Notes: a model not told the origin generated them from the letters alone. Numbered from the stretch's first letter, positions 13,501-24,695 are shown. The stretch: DNA of 64,000 nucleotides from Guillardia theta CCMP2712 (GCF_000315625.1 NW_005434611.1:259698-323697); one strand, 5' to 3'. Program-made: numbers and translations.

Positions 13501-14870
13501 TCTATGAACTCACCAGCTCAAGGTCTGCAACTGCATCGCAGAAGTCGGCCAAGCTCATAAAGTCTTCTGCTTTCCAACAAAGTTAGAACACGAACATCGG
13601 CATTGGGTCAAGAAACCTTGTCGTCTTCTTGCCCATCGTGTTTGCACTATTTCCTGCAATGCTCATGAATAATTTGATAAAAGAAGCATATCATACTTTT
13701 AGATCTGGCTGGCTTTTTTGATTGTTTCCGAAGAATAAAGGGACCAAGTGAACATCTCGAATGACTTGATCGAAGCAATCGAAGTCCATCTGCCGAACAG
13801 TAAAGTATCAAAGCCACTGCAGGCGTGGCAACAGCGTTGTTAGTCAACCATTCCTTCCGACGAGTTCTTATACAGTCCAAAGAGAACTCTTGTGATCCAA
13901 TCTCGGCTAAATAACTTGAAGACTTTCAAAGGCGAGGACATGCCACAACCAATCTGCCTGACCTGTACGCTGTCGCCCTCTTCATCACTGTCCATGCTCT
14001 CCCTCCTTGCCTGTTGTCTTTCAAAGCTGAAAGGAAGTCAAAACATCAGCATGCGGTCAATAAATCTTCAAACCACGCGATAGCGGCTGTCGAGAGAAAC
14101 CTGCGGAAGTCCACGGACGTCTCGTCCTGGTCTTGTAGAGCCTCAAACCACTGATTCAAACCTGAAGTGACCTAAATCAGTGCTGCTCTCTTCCCATTCT
14201 GAAATTCACATGACGGTGGCAAACCATCGATGATGGAGATCAGGTCTCGAAATGTGCTCTTGGACACCTTGAACGACTGGTGCACTTGGCTGTGAGCTGT
14301 ACATTTCTCTTGAAACTTGTTCTGTCGGAGTAGGTGAGGCCATGAAACAGATCCAAGAGGAAGAAACACGCACGTGCAGGATCTCAACATACGCAGATCC
14401 AATGGTTGTGAGCCAGTCGATCGCCTCCATCTCCTCTACTGAAGGACAAACCACACTCGAGGTGTTCTTATCCACGTCGACCTGTCAGCCGGATACGAAA
14501 TGAAACCTTGAGATGATTTGCGGGGTCCCTGCCCTTTTGGCCTCACTCTCTGTCTCCTTCTCGCTTCATACAAAGTCTGCTTTCACATGCGGTCAAGAAC
14601 GGCATATTCCAGCTTCGCTGCCCCCAAATTTTCACGTTCTGAAGACCTGCCGAAGGAGGCATTCAAACAGAACGACAGGACATCTTGGCGGTCAATCAGT
14701 GATTCTAAAACAATCAAGATGAGGTTTCGCATGCTTCTACATCATCCTTCATCACTCCTCATACCCGAGTCCAGCATTACGACCACAGGGAAAGAACTTG
14801 CATATTCAATCAAGGCGCTAGACACTGAAGGGGAGGCCCCAAACTCCTCCCTCCTCCTCCCCACATCCTG
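10556..14870 (-). CDS. PPP-family Ser/Thr phosphatase with long N-terminal extension
   Basis: The last exon (10556-12673) encodes a complete PPP catalytic core. Motifs in order are GDLHGN (about 11777-11794), GDYVDRG (about 11680-11698), RGNHE (about 11590-11605), CAHGG (about 11425) and RAHE (about 11115). These are the metal ligands and phosphate-binding residues of PP1/PP2A-type enzymes. A Ser-rich, CPSC-containing linker precedes the core and an Ala-rich tail follows it. A 47-nt intron joins it to exon 12721-12862, then to one ending at 12920. Further short exons up to about 14870 can be chained in frame, including ones reading SLADFCDAVADLEL, NGKIIPK and QSWVYVVKGPLK. They add several hundred residues that match no domain I know. 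The junctions near 13015-13165 and 14480-14620 are unresolved and no start ATG was fixed, so the upstream exons could be a second gene. Confidence 0.75.
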
Positions 14871-14879
14871 ATCTCGATG

Positions 14880-15950
14880 TAAGGTCTCCTTTCTCTTACC
14901 CTGACCTCCTCGTTCCTACCTCCCCTTGCCCTTTCCCATCCCCCTTCGCTTCCTAAACTCTCTCCACCATCGCGACCCCCAAAAACTTTTTAAGAATTAA
15001 AATCACTTTTGAGATAAGCCTCACCCGTCAACCTAAGCGGAAAAGTACCCCTACTCATATCACCCCCACCCTGGCTGCAATTCATTTTTTAGAAAATGAA
15101 CCACCCCTGAATTCTGTACCCCACCACCTTAGCATCAGGAACAAACCCCCTAGGAAGATACAAATATTACCCCCCTTTTTTTCCCTTACCCCTCTTGAAT
15201 GCTACCCCTACCCCCTCATTCGATTCTCTGCTGTACACCTCCAATCCCTTCCAAAACTACCCCACCCCCTCTACTCCTCTCTGGCACCTTTCAACTTGCA
15301 TCAAGACCACCCCACCTTGGGTAGACAATTGCTTCGGAATTGCAACCACCCGTACTTGGTTCAAAACTTTAAAAAGTACCCACCCCGTCATTCCCATCAT
15401 ATTCCAGCTCCAACCACCAGTCCCCAACTCTTTTTTATTCTTAAAAATATTATACAATCGAAGCTGGCAATTTCACATGGTAGTGCGAATTCAGAATTTT
15501 AAAAATCGTGTCGTACATGTAATCCTCGGTGTAGTACTAGAATGTAAAACAAATCCATAATTGGAAATATTTCTTGTTTTTTGGTACTGAATTGCTGATA
15601 CAACCAACTATATATGTAAATAATCTGGTACTCTTTCTTGTGGTAATCCGGTACATTTACGGGGTTCCTGATTTTAGGCGATGAATATTAGTTACTAAAA
15701 GTAACTAATAGCTTTCGTAATGACATCATTGGTACAAATATCAGGTTACCCGCCATTTATGGCTCCGCCCACTGTACAGACAGGTCAGCAAGCACAGCAT
15801 GGAGGAGGAGCGGGGGAGGAGGAGAGGGGGCGCGCAGGGGAACGAGAATGGAGATGGAGTAGAGTGAGTTCAAGGATGGTCGGTGAGGGCGAAAGGAGTA
15901 CTGTATTGACTAGTTGGAGAGAATCCCCTTGGTTCCAGGCGCAGGGATGA
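14880..15950. other. Non-coding spacer, C-rich then AT-rich
   Basis: No credible gene was seen. From 14880 to 15430 the plus strand is dominated by runs such as TACCCC and CCACCCC. From 15430 to 15730 it is AT-rich with several GGTAC words. A first exon of the minus-strand phosphatase gene could lie at the left edge. Confidence 0.5.
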
Positions 15951-15956
15951 TTCCTG

Positions 15957-17392
15957 ATGAGCTTGTGGTTTAGCCCAAAAGTTGATACAGCAATACCATG
16001 CAGGAGCAGAAGTTTGTGGAGAGATCGAACGGATCCATGTCAACGATATCACACCCGAAGACTTCGAAAAGAATTACATCAGCAGGTGATGGAGCCCCCT
16101 GCTCCATTTCATTGTATCACTGAAATCTGGAATCCAGAGGGATGCCCGTGGTGTTGACAGGGGCCATGGACGGATGGCCTGCATGGAAAGTAGGATCGCG
16201 TAAAGTCTGAAACCATGATGCATCTCTGATTCATCCAAACTCACCCGAAAGTACCCAGTGGAGCCTGCAATGGTTTCGACAGACGTATGGGAACGTAGTA
16301 TGCCCTATCGATATTGGAGGTACCTGCTGGCTCAAGTATGATGCCAAATGATTTGGATGTCAGGAAAGAAAACAACCATGACACTGGATGAATACAGTAA
16401 GAAATACTTCCTATTCCTGAGCTTCAATTTTCACCGTTCGAAGAAAACTTCATTGGCATGACGCCATATACTAGTATCGAAATTCCAAGAGTACGAAAAC
16501 CTACCTGCTGGTTCTTCGACTCCCTACCTGAGAACAGTGAGAAAAATGCTGATTTGAGCAGAATGCCTGAGAGCTTCGCAGTGGTACTTCTCCGATGATA
16601 TCCCCGAACTTGTGGAAGACTTCTCGCCTCCCGATCATTTTCATGCAAACGACATGTTCGAGAACCTCTCACCCGACCTCAGGCCTCCTTTCCGAGTGAG
16701 GCAAAGATGTTGTTGGGGACTAGAGGCTGACAGATGTGCACAGTGGCTGTTCTTTGGGCCGAAGGGAACAGAATCGAAACTTCATGTTGATATTTGGGAG
16801 ACAGATGCTTGTAAGGTGGTTTTCTCAAAACACAAAACAATCACGATATTCACAGGGCTGGGCATGCTTGAAGGGGAAAAACTATTCACACTGTATCATC
16901 CTGCTCATCGCAAATACATTGAGAGGGAAGAAAATGAATGGGTGGATCTATTGTAGGCGGATCACTCTCTGGATTGTTGAACAGTGACCATTTCAATCTA
17001 GAAAACCTCCCAATAGTCACAAGTTTCCTGATCAATCAAAGGCGGTCCCTGCTCAAACCATCTTGAAAGTAAGATCTGGAACCTTCCTTCTGATGTGATT
17101 TCAGTGAACGTGGTACAGGCCGGCGAGATCATTTACATCCCTCGCAAATGGCCACATCATGCGCTGGCTCTCTCAGAATCCATCTCTCTTACTCTCAACT
17201 TTGCCCCACTGTGTGTCAGAAAAAGCATTCTCAAGCACGTGGTCCCCTACACACGGAACAGAGCAAGGTGTCAGGTCAGACCTGCAGAGACTATATGAAA
17301 CTGCAGCCCCGTCTCATACAGCCTTGTGGCAGATGGTGCTGGGAAGAAGATTGAAGGCTTCAGACAACCTCATGCAGGTCCGTATCGAATGA
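15957..17392 (+). CDS. JmjC/cupin-type Fe(II)-2-oxoglutarate oxygenase
   Basis: Exons in frame: about 15957-16085, 16138-16189, 16259-16319, 16364-16396, 16562-16810, 16856-16952, 17002-17068, 17119-17214, 17264-17392. The chain reads like a JMJD6/JMJD-type hydroxylase. It has an N-terminal ERIHVNDITPEDFEKNYISR, then PVVLTGAMDGWPAWK, WSLQWFRQTYGNVVCP, MTLDEY, and WYFSDDIPEL. The core has WLFFGPKGTESKLHVDIWET with the HxD iron ligands, and IIYIPRKWPHHALAL supplies the distal His. Lys or Arg hydroxylation or demethylation is the family chemistry; the substrate is unknown. The exact 5' end is not fixed, and a small intron inside 16698-16728 is possible because JmjC proteins vary there. A GC-rich repeat block begins about 250 bp after the stop. 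Confidence 0.8.
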
Positions 17393-17639
17393 GAGGCAAA
17401 ATGCCGGTGTGCTTAGGGGGGATTCCGGGGGGCAAGGAGGTAGTACGGAATTGAGCAAGTTGACTGGCTTGCCTGAGTGAGAATCGTGCTTCAAATCGCT
17501 GAGTATGGAATTTTCAGCTCTGCATACATGGAGGAACAATCAAATATGGAGACATGTGCTCCGACGACGCTGCAGTAGCAAGGAACCCAATGCAAGCTGC
17601 GGATGATCCTGCCGCATCAGCATCGCCCGATGAAGATGG

Positions 17640-18060
17640 CGACGCGGCGCCGGTAACTTAGTAAACTTCCGTCTGTGACAGCGAGGGACTCCCGATTAAA
17701 GTGAAGTCAGAGCATAACGAGGAAAATGGCAGATCACTGAGCCAGAGAGTCAGGAGCTGAGCCGTGTCGGACCGTTGAGCACCGTGTGACTGTCAGCGGC
17801 GAGCCGCGGACTCGGCCCGGCCGGGACCGTGGGCGCCGCGGCCAGCCTCTGAGCGAGTCCGGCCCTTCCACCCGCGGCCCGGTATGATGGGCCCGGCGCC
17901 GGGGTCCCGGTATCCGGCCGCGGCGCCAGGGTGGCCCGGGGGCGTCACTGAGTTAAAAGCAGTTTCTGGACCGTGCCAATAGTGGTTGCCAAGTTGATCA
18001 CGCGCCGGTCACAAGGCGGGACCCTCGGTCACCCCTCATCTCCACCCTGACCAGTGAGCC
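17640..18060. repeat. GC-rich repeat block A
   Basis: An abrupt GC-rich island (for example GGCCCGGCGCCGGGGTCCCG) lies between two AT-richer stretches and has no ORF of note. It contains CACTGAGTTAAAAGCAG, akin to the GTTAAAAA motif of the other GC blocks. It is interpreted as a fragment of a dispersed element. Confidence 0.5.
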
Positions 18061-18587
18061 ATGACGGATTTTGAGGGGATTTGAAAAGCCTCAAATAGTT
18101 TACTCATCTGCAAATTTGTACCGTGAAAGTAAAGAAGGACAAGAACTTGAAGCGGGCCAAAAATGAACTTTCTACCTGAATTCAGGAACTTTGGGCTCAA
18201 AGCAAGAACTTTTGAAGGGCTCTGAAATTGACACGTTAATGTAAGCTGGAACCTTTGGTCGAGCAGAGGAAGAGTAAACCAAAGAATAAGAGAATCATAG
18301 AACTTATTGAAAACCCTTTCCTACTAATTGAAGAACTTTTGAGATGATTACTGAACTAATCATCTCCAGCGTTAGAACTAATCGCATATAAACCTTGAAC
18401 TTCTGAAGGACAATGGAGCAATCTAAAACATTATTAAATTAAAAGATATATTAAAACTTGTCCTAAAATATATTTTAAGGATCTCGAGCTCCAAATGAAA
18501 GGTTGGAAATCTGGAGATAATTGCTTTTCGGAAAACTAATATATTGTTTTTAATCAATTCATGGTAGAGATGACTGAATCTTCAGAT
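18061..18587. other. AT-rich stretch with recurring GAACTTTTGA words
   Basis: About ten GAACTT or GAACTA words (for example GAACTTTTGAAGG and GAACTTTTGAGATG) recur every 20-40 bp between about 18140 and 18410, upstream of the ubiquitin-like/bZIP gene. No gene was seen. They could be a degenerate tandem repeat or a cluster of binding sites. Confidence 0.45.
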
Positions 18588-18820
18588 TTATGGTACAAAT
18601 TTGATGCTATTATTGGTCTTCTTTGATGTGTAACCCCCACCCCACTCGATAACTTCTTGGTATGGGGAAAGTGTGGGTGGGTCTGGAACCCGTTGCCGTC
18701 GCTTGGGTGGGTAGTATTTGACCGGGTTTGTGCACAGTACCTGGGAAGATGGGGGTAGTGAAAGGACAAAGAAAGGGTTCAAAAGATGTAAGGGGGTGGG
18801 GGTGGCCATGAAGGAGGGGC

Positions 18821-18827
18821 TATATAG
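18821..18827 (+). promoter_or_regulatory. TATA box of the ubiquitin-like/bZIP gene
   Basis: TATATAG sits 37 bp upstream of the start ATG at 18858. With the usual 25-30 bp spacing, transcription would start only a few bases before the ATG, implying a very short leader. Confidence 0.6.
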
Positions 18828-18857
18828 AGGGAGAGACGGAGGATCGGAGCAACAGGC

Positions 18858-19631
18858 ATGCAGATTTTCTTAAAAAGCGCGAAGACCGTCACGACGCTAG
18901 TATCCCCCCACACCTCTATCCTCCACCTCAAGACTTTCCTGACGGACATCTCTCGGGTTCCTTCACGAAGCTTGAGGATCTCTTGCGGTGGAAAGGAGCT
19001 AGTAGACCACAAGTACCTCGTAGACTACGGCGTGAAGGACGGGCAGACTTTGGAGTGGACGATCCGACTGCTGGGAGGAAGAGGGGATATTGCCGAACTA
19101 TCAACAGAGTTCTCTCTAGAAGACTACGACCTGGAAGGCTGCCTTGAGCAAGAAATGGTTGCCGTGGACGAATGCTCGGGCTGGTTCGGATCTTCGGAGT
19201 CGACGGAAGAGTCGCCAACGGATTCAGCTGAGGAGATGATCGAGCCACCAGAGATGATCGCTGGGGTTGATGAGGGCTTCGATATCAACAAGGTGCTTGC
19301 AGCAGCCGCTGCTAGAGATCCTTCCATGGAGAGCATCGTGCTAGAAATACTTCCGAATGGTGAGAACGTTCCCATTTCGGTAAGCAAGACCAAGAAGGGT
19401 CTTCGCTATGACTTGGAATCGATCGAGGACGAGAGATTGAGAAAGAGGTTAGCGAAGAACCGTCTCTCAGCAGAGAAATCTCGACAAAGGCGGAAGAATC
19501 AGCTGCAGGAGCTCGAGCAGCGACTGGCAATGTTCGAAGAGCAGAACTTGATGCTGCTGAAGAAGAACGAAGCTCTTGAGCAGGAGAATGCGAATTTGCG
19601 GAACAGGTTGGGAGATGGAATGGGACTATAG
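18858..19631 (+). CDS. Ubiquitin-like domain fused to a bZIP transcription factor
   Basis: Single exon, 257 residues. Residues 1-75 align by eye with ubiquitin: a start MQIFLK, a central RSLRISCGGKELVD like the ubiquitin IFAGKQLED strand, and an end TLEWTIRLLGG. The Gly-Gly pair at 73-74 is followed by Arg-Gly, where ubiquitin-type precursors are cut. Residues about 80-140 are acidic and Ser-rich, like an activation domain. The basic region at about 192-213 includes NRLSAEKSRQRRK and fits the N-x7-R bZIP signature. The zipper follows with heptad positions L219, F226, L233, L240, L247. The bZIP half implies nuclear DNA binding as a dimer. Whether the ubiquitin-like half is cleaved off or retained is unknown. 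There is no intron, unlike nearly all neighbours. Confidence 0.9.
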   Translation: MQIFLKSAKTVTTLVSPHTSILHLKTFLTDISRVPSRSLRISCGGKELVDHKYLVDYGVKDGQTLEWTIRLLGGRGDIAELSTEFSLEDYDLEGCLEQEMVAVDECSGWFGSSESTEESPTDSAEEMIEPPEMIAGVDEGFDINKVLAAAAARDPSMESIVLEILPNGENVPISVSKTKKGLRYDLESIEDERLRKRLAKNRLSAEKSRQRRKNQLQELEQRLAMFEEQNLMLLKKNEALEQENANLRNRLGDGMGL

Positions 19632-20194
19632 TGTTGAGCGATTGAGTAATGAGCTTAACCAAATGGCCTGGTGGAGATGAAGAAATAACAAAACTTAAGA
19701 AAAAACAAGGATTATCCAGGATTTTTTTTATTCTTGTAGAAGTGATATGAAGTTGATTTTAAATGAAAATTCATTTTTTCTTCAAACGTCAAAGTTTTGG
19801 TGGGGAAATGTTTTTCTTCGCAGCGACTTGATCATCGGTAACTCTTCAGCCTACGAGGTAGAACAGATCTTATGGCTGCAGACCTGGAACCTCGAACGGT
19901 AGAGGTGGGAAGGCTTCCCATGTGATTCCATCAGTAGAGATAGTGCTCTGATGCTTCGAAGTATGATGGGCATCGAAAGTCACAATCAAGATCGCAGTAA
20001 CAATCATTTACATTCACAGTAGTTGTTTTGTATACTACCGCCCATCACTCACAAACTTGGAGCAGCAAAGTTACCCTCATCCCCCCATACTCCCATTACC
20101 ACCCACCCCCAGACTTGCCACCATATCTACCCCCTTGAAGCTGCTTGCAGCCCCGACTACCAAACTTGAAAAGCTGCATCGGCAGTCCCTCCCT

Positions 20195-20802
20195 ATGCTG
20201 CTCGGTGCGGCAGTGGTTGGCGGGATGCTCATTCTTGGGGTTGTGCTTGTGGAGTTGAAGCTGACAGAGGCAGGATTTCAGGTTATTGATCTTTCACGTG
20301 TGATTGATGGAACTTGTGTTGTCCTTTGCGAGTGAAATCTCCTTGTTGCCAGAGGTATTCGTGCTTTCTGATGCCATTGTGACAGGGCTTGGATAATGTC
20401 GAGAGAGAAAATGTGAGACTATCTTATGTTTTCTTGCTGCATCATGATCTGATTCGATCTCTCCAGTCCAAAACCCCCTCCAGCTTTCAAAATGACCAGG
20501 CTCCTGCTCTGCGCGAAGAAATCAAGGAATTGCAGCGCCATGTCATGCCTTAGTTATTTCTATGTTGATCCATGTCCTTCTTAGTTGTGCATACCTCTCA
20601 TACTCATCAAGCGTTCTATGCTCAAGCGCAAAGATATCACGAACACCTTATATGTTGACGAGTTTCATGCTGGGATCTACAATGGAGAACGGATGCTAGG
20701 TGTGATTCGGATGGGAGCTCGACGCTCTTATGGGTTAATGCAGAGGTGCAGCAGCTAAGGAGCAGCTTGCATGGCGAGTTAGAGCTTGTTGGTACCATGT
20801 GA
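20195..20802 (+). CDS. Small single-pass membrane protein with coiled-coil tail
   Basis: Five exons (20195-20281, 20386-20412, 20467-20541, 20612-20699, 20744-20802) with matching phases give 111 residues. Residues 1-20 are a hydrophobic membrane segment (LLGAAVVGGMLILGVVLVEL). A polar, helix-prone tail follows with ALREEIKELQRH and later EVQQLRSSLHGELELVGTM at the C-terminus. The reading frame is open upstream of the chosen ATG (KLEKLHRQSLP), so the true start may be further 5', possibly in another exon. I do not recognise the family. The consistent frame across four short introns is the main evidence. Confidence 0.55.
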
Positions 20803-20940
20803 TGCACTAATGTATATCTTTTCTTGTGGTGAGATTTCTATTCACGAATCATTGTGAAACTGATCATTACAATGGTAGAATGTTTGATGGAAAGTCAACT
20901 TGCACCTAAACCTTTGCATAAAATCAAATCAGAGTTTGCA

Positions 20941-21208
20941 TCCTACCATCTTGGAGTAATCTGAGTAGTAGTACTCCTACCATCTTGGAGTAATCTGAGT
21001 AGTAGTACTCCTACCATCCGAGGCTTGGTGGCACCCCCACGCGGGCCGCGATGATCCCCATCCGGATCTGCACGCTGGACTCGACGATGAACAACCTCTG
21101 CATCCGCGTGGCGGCTGGAGTAATCTGAGTATGAGTACTCCTACCATCTTGGAGTAATCTGAGTATTAGTACTCCTACCATCTTGGAGTAATCTGAGTAT
21201 TAGTACTA
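20941..21208. repeat. 34-bp tandem repeat interrupted by a GC-rich insert
   Basis: The unit begins TCCTACCATCTTGGAGTAAT and ends in CTGAGTA..AGTAC. Two full copies start at 20941 and 20975. The array breaks at 21009-21115 with a GC-rich segment (starting after CCATCCGAGG) and resumes with about three copies to 21208. Copies right of the insert carry ATTAG or ATGAG where those on the left carry AGTAG. Confidence 0.85.
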
Positions 21209-21560
21209 GGGAGCATTAGTTTGTACCTGACAGCCACCATGATGATCCGAGACTGTGCGCATCATCAAGTTTTCGGGCCTCGGGAGTCCAGGCTGACTCT
21301 GCAGTGAGCGCGGGAGTCACAGAGTCAGGCTGAGCCCGGCCGCTTGCGCGCCGCCAAGTCTGGTCACTCAGCTCAGCGGCTAGGCACTTCCAGGACGCCA
21401 TTGGTAGCCGCGGCGGCCCCCGCAGCCCCGCAGCCGGGTCAGGCTGAGTACGCGTACCGTACCGGCGTAGTGCCGCGTACTGACCCCGGCGGCCGCGGCG
21501 TGGGCCCGGCCGCCGGGGCCCAGGCCTCCACGTTATACATTCTGCTGCTAACTTCCCTAG
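21013..21560. repeat. GC-rich repeat block B
   Basis: Two GC-rich segments (21013-21115 and 21230-21560) flank the second half of the 34-bp array. The second contains GGCTGACTCTGCAG, GAGTCACAGAGTCAGGCTGAG and CCCGGCGGCCGCGGCGTGGG. Its texture matches the other GC blocks of the window, and it has no coding content. Confidence 0.5.
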
Positions 21561-21764
21561 GATGGCGGTAGCAACGACTACGGCGATGCTGAACCGGGAG
21601 GAGGAGGAGCGAAGGAAAGGGCCCGACGCCTTCAGCTGACTTTCTGCTCTCAGAGTCTCGTGTCACTGTCTTGACAGCATGCTGTCCCCTCGTGAGCCTC
21701 CTCCTTTCGATTAGCAAGCATCATTCCTTGGCCCTACTTTCCCATTGTAAACGGTTTTCTGGGT

Positions 21765-24424
21765 ATGGCAGCAGCCGCGAAAAAGAAGGGGGGAGGAAAG
21801 GAGGGTCCATCCAAGCACGAGCAAGACAAGGAGCGACTGACACTTGCACTGAAGTGGTCGTGGAGCTATGAAGTGGACGAGATGTTCAAAGAATCCTTTG
21901 GGATTGACGATGACTGGACTCAACGCATCTTTTTCGAAGCAGAGCCCATGTCCCACGAGGAACTGGAGGCCCATCCCGACCCGCTCCTGCTGCCTCCTCG
22001 TATCGACAACGGAGCAGGCAAACCATTCAGAGTGAACGTGCACACTGTAGGAGGAGAGACCGCGAGGAGAGCAGGATACCTGATAATCTCTTCAAAGCGC
22101 CACCCCCTGAAGCTGCGCAAGGCAAATAGGTTCGAGGATGAAGGTGAGAGTTTGCACGGCACGATGTCTTCAGTTGTTCTTGATCAGAAAGCCACGAAAC
22201 GATCTCCTGCGAGCGTGTGGGCCGTGGAGAACGAAGAGAGCGACCCCGCGACAATCTACGGGAAGATCTTGTTTGCGTCTAAGAAGAGGATGAACCCGTG
22301 TCATGAGCACCTGTACAGGACAGAGAGCACCAATCAAGGTCTGAGATGTACTGCTCAACATCAGGAGAGAAACCTCACTTGTACACATGGCAGACGAAGA
22401 CGAGGAGACCAGACCAAAAGACGAAGAGCTGAATCAAGTGTGCCCGAACCCTTCAGGCAAACTCCTTGACTTGTCGCTCGTGCCTCACAGTCCTTGTGCA
22501 TGTTACAGGTGGTCAAGGAGGAAAGAGCTACTGGGAGTAAGAGCATGCATGCGTGTACGCGCCAAGTGACTGTAACGCAGCTGGAAGCATATCCAGAACA
22601 GTCCTCTAGCAACCGAGAACACTGTTCAAGTAGTGGACAAGCTTCGCGACCAGAGCGAGAAAGCTGCGCATGACGTGCTGCCGTGAACATAGGATTGGCG
22701 GTCTGTGATGGTTCTGCAGGTGCTCCAGCAGGAGCTGTCTAGGAGAAAGGGGCAGGGGAAGACGATCTTGAAGTCGTGGCTCAGAGCAGTAGAGATGGCA
22801 GAGCTCAAGGCTGTGAACATCTCCAACAGCAAAATCCAAAGGTGCAGCAAGATTTCCATGTGTAACACTGAGAGAGTCAAACCTGCAGGTGGGGCTCAGA
22901 GTATGACCAGAGAGTTCTCCCCAACGCCAAGTTCAAGACCTTCTCGATGGTTCCGATACAACCTTGCAGGCCTTGCCGGTTACGATCCTGTACAGTTAGC
23001 AGAGGAGCTGCAACCGATCTGGGCAGCTGAGGAGGAAGAAGTGCTGGTCACCATCTACAACGCCAAGGTGCCTCTCCTCCTTGGCGTCCTTCACTGCGAT
23101 CTCACCAGCCGTAGCCTGGGGACAAAGTGCGGATCTCCAGTCTGTGCAGGTCGGATGCCTATCTTGCGCAGGTGCGAGGAGCTGCCCTGACTGTGGCTGA
23201 TGTGACATGATGGTTGTCTGCATTTCTGCAGTACGTGGACAAAGAGGGGACTCTGCTGTCAAGAGATGCTCATTTCGACTGCTGGTGGGCCGGTGACAGC
23301 AGCCTCCGAGGACCAGGATGCTCCTGACGTGTTGACACATTCCACGTAGACTTCGGGTCTGTCGAGAAGCGACAGAGGGGCATAGCAAGAAAGGTTTCTG
23401 AGAACAAGGTCAGAGGCTAGAGCTCTCGAGGCTCTCTTGCTGCCTGACTTGCTCGTGCAGTCAACGAGCGGGCAAGGGAAGAAGGTAGGAATCGTTCAGC
23501 CCCCCCCGAGCACGACGGAGGCAAGACAAGGAGCTTTATTCTGCGCTGGGTGAGCTGCATGCTGCCGTCGGCCTCACAACGGTGTTAACGGCAGGCTGCC
23601 AGGTACAAGGATGCCTTCTGGTTGTCGCATGTCCATCCCCCGGTAGCCCGCAAGCTCGAGCTCCCTCCTCCTCCTCCTCCTCCTCCTCCTCCTCCTCCTC
23701 TTCCTCTCTTCTGACTGCCACCAGCAGGAAACCCATGGGAAGTCCGTCGATCGCAAGGACGATCAGATCAACAAGAAGCTGATCCATGAGCTCAACGTCG
23801 GCTCAAGTCAGTACCTTCTCTGCAAGCTTCTGTCTCCTCCTCTCTCCCCTCCTCTCTCCCCTCCTCTCTCCCCTCCTCTCTCTCCCGTCTGGCCTTTTCA
23901 GGCCCTTCTGTACTCTTCCCTGCCCTGTCCGTCCTCGATCATCTGCACTCTCTCGTTTCTTTTCACCCACGTCATGCCAGGAATACGAAAACTGAGGCCC
24001 AACAAACTTCTTTCCAAGCTGCGAAGGCCGAGACCGCAGAGACAGGTGAGAAGAGAAGGTTGCAATGAGCATGCTGATCGTCAAACCTTGGACTAGTCCT
24101 TGTTCGATACGTCTGCTGTTGACCCGCGCCAAGAGTTCCTTGACAGCTCATACGAATTCTTCTCTACCTTCACGGATGCAGATCAAGACGACGAAAACTT
24201 GCTGCGGGCGATCCAGGAGCAGGATAGCACGTCCAGAGAGACCAAACTCAGCCACATCGTGAAGGTTGTGAAACCGTGACTTGTTCTGATGCATGTCTGT
24301 ACTAACACGTATGTTGCAGCTGCTTTCGAAGCGCTCGGAGATGACCTCAGTCCTGCTGGACACGTTTGATGACCTCGATGACGAGCAAGAGTTTGAAGAT
24401 GCATACCCAGGGGTGTGGAGATAA
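21765..24424 (+). CDS. Unrecognised multi-exon protein, N-terminally lysine-rich
   Basis: The first exon starts at the ATG at 21765 (MAAAAKKKGGGKEG...) and runs about 190 residues. Later exons read KLRDQSEKAAHDVLP, VLQQELSRRKGQGKTILKSW, LAEELQPIWAAEEEEVLVTI, YVDKEGTLLSRDAHFDCWWA, SVDRKDDQINKKLIHELNV and EFLDSSYEFFSTFTDADQDD. The last exon reads SVLLDTFDDLDDEQEFEDAY and stops at 24424. The protein is charged and helix-prone, and I can name no domain. An upstream ATG exon (MAVATTTAMLNREEEER) lies at 21562. If the last exon instead splices at the GTGTGG at 24412, this gene could continue into the leucine-rich-repeat exons that follow, so the two models might be one gene. Confidence 0.6.
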
Positions 24425-24465
24425 CATATCACATAGCCAATGAGATGAGATCATATATGACCATT

Positions 24466-24695
24466 TCTCTCTCCCTCCCTGCCTCCTCTCCCACCCTGCC
24501 TCCTCTCCCACCCTGCCTCCTCTCCCTCCCTGCCTCCTCTCCCTCCCTGCCTCCTCTCCCTCCACTCCCTCCCTGCCTCCTCTCCCTGCCTCCTCTCCCT
24601 CCCTGCCTCCTCTCCTCTCCTTTCCTCTCCCTCCCTCCTCTCTCTCCCTCCTCTCCTCTCCTCTCCTCTCCCTCCGCCCTCCCTCCTGTGTCCCT
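24466..24695. repeat. CCTCTCCCTCCCTG minisatellite
   Basis: A pyrimidine-only stretch built of CTCCCTCCCTGCCTCCT-like units, between the two gene models. No coding content. Confidence 0.8.

Noticed and set aside
20941-21208. CRISPR-like array
   Set aside because: The copies are contiguous 34-bp tandem units without unique spacers, in a eukaryotic context.
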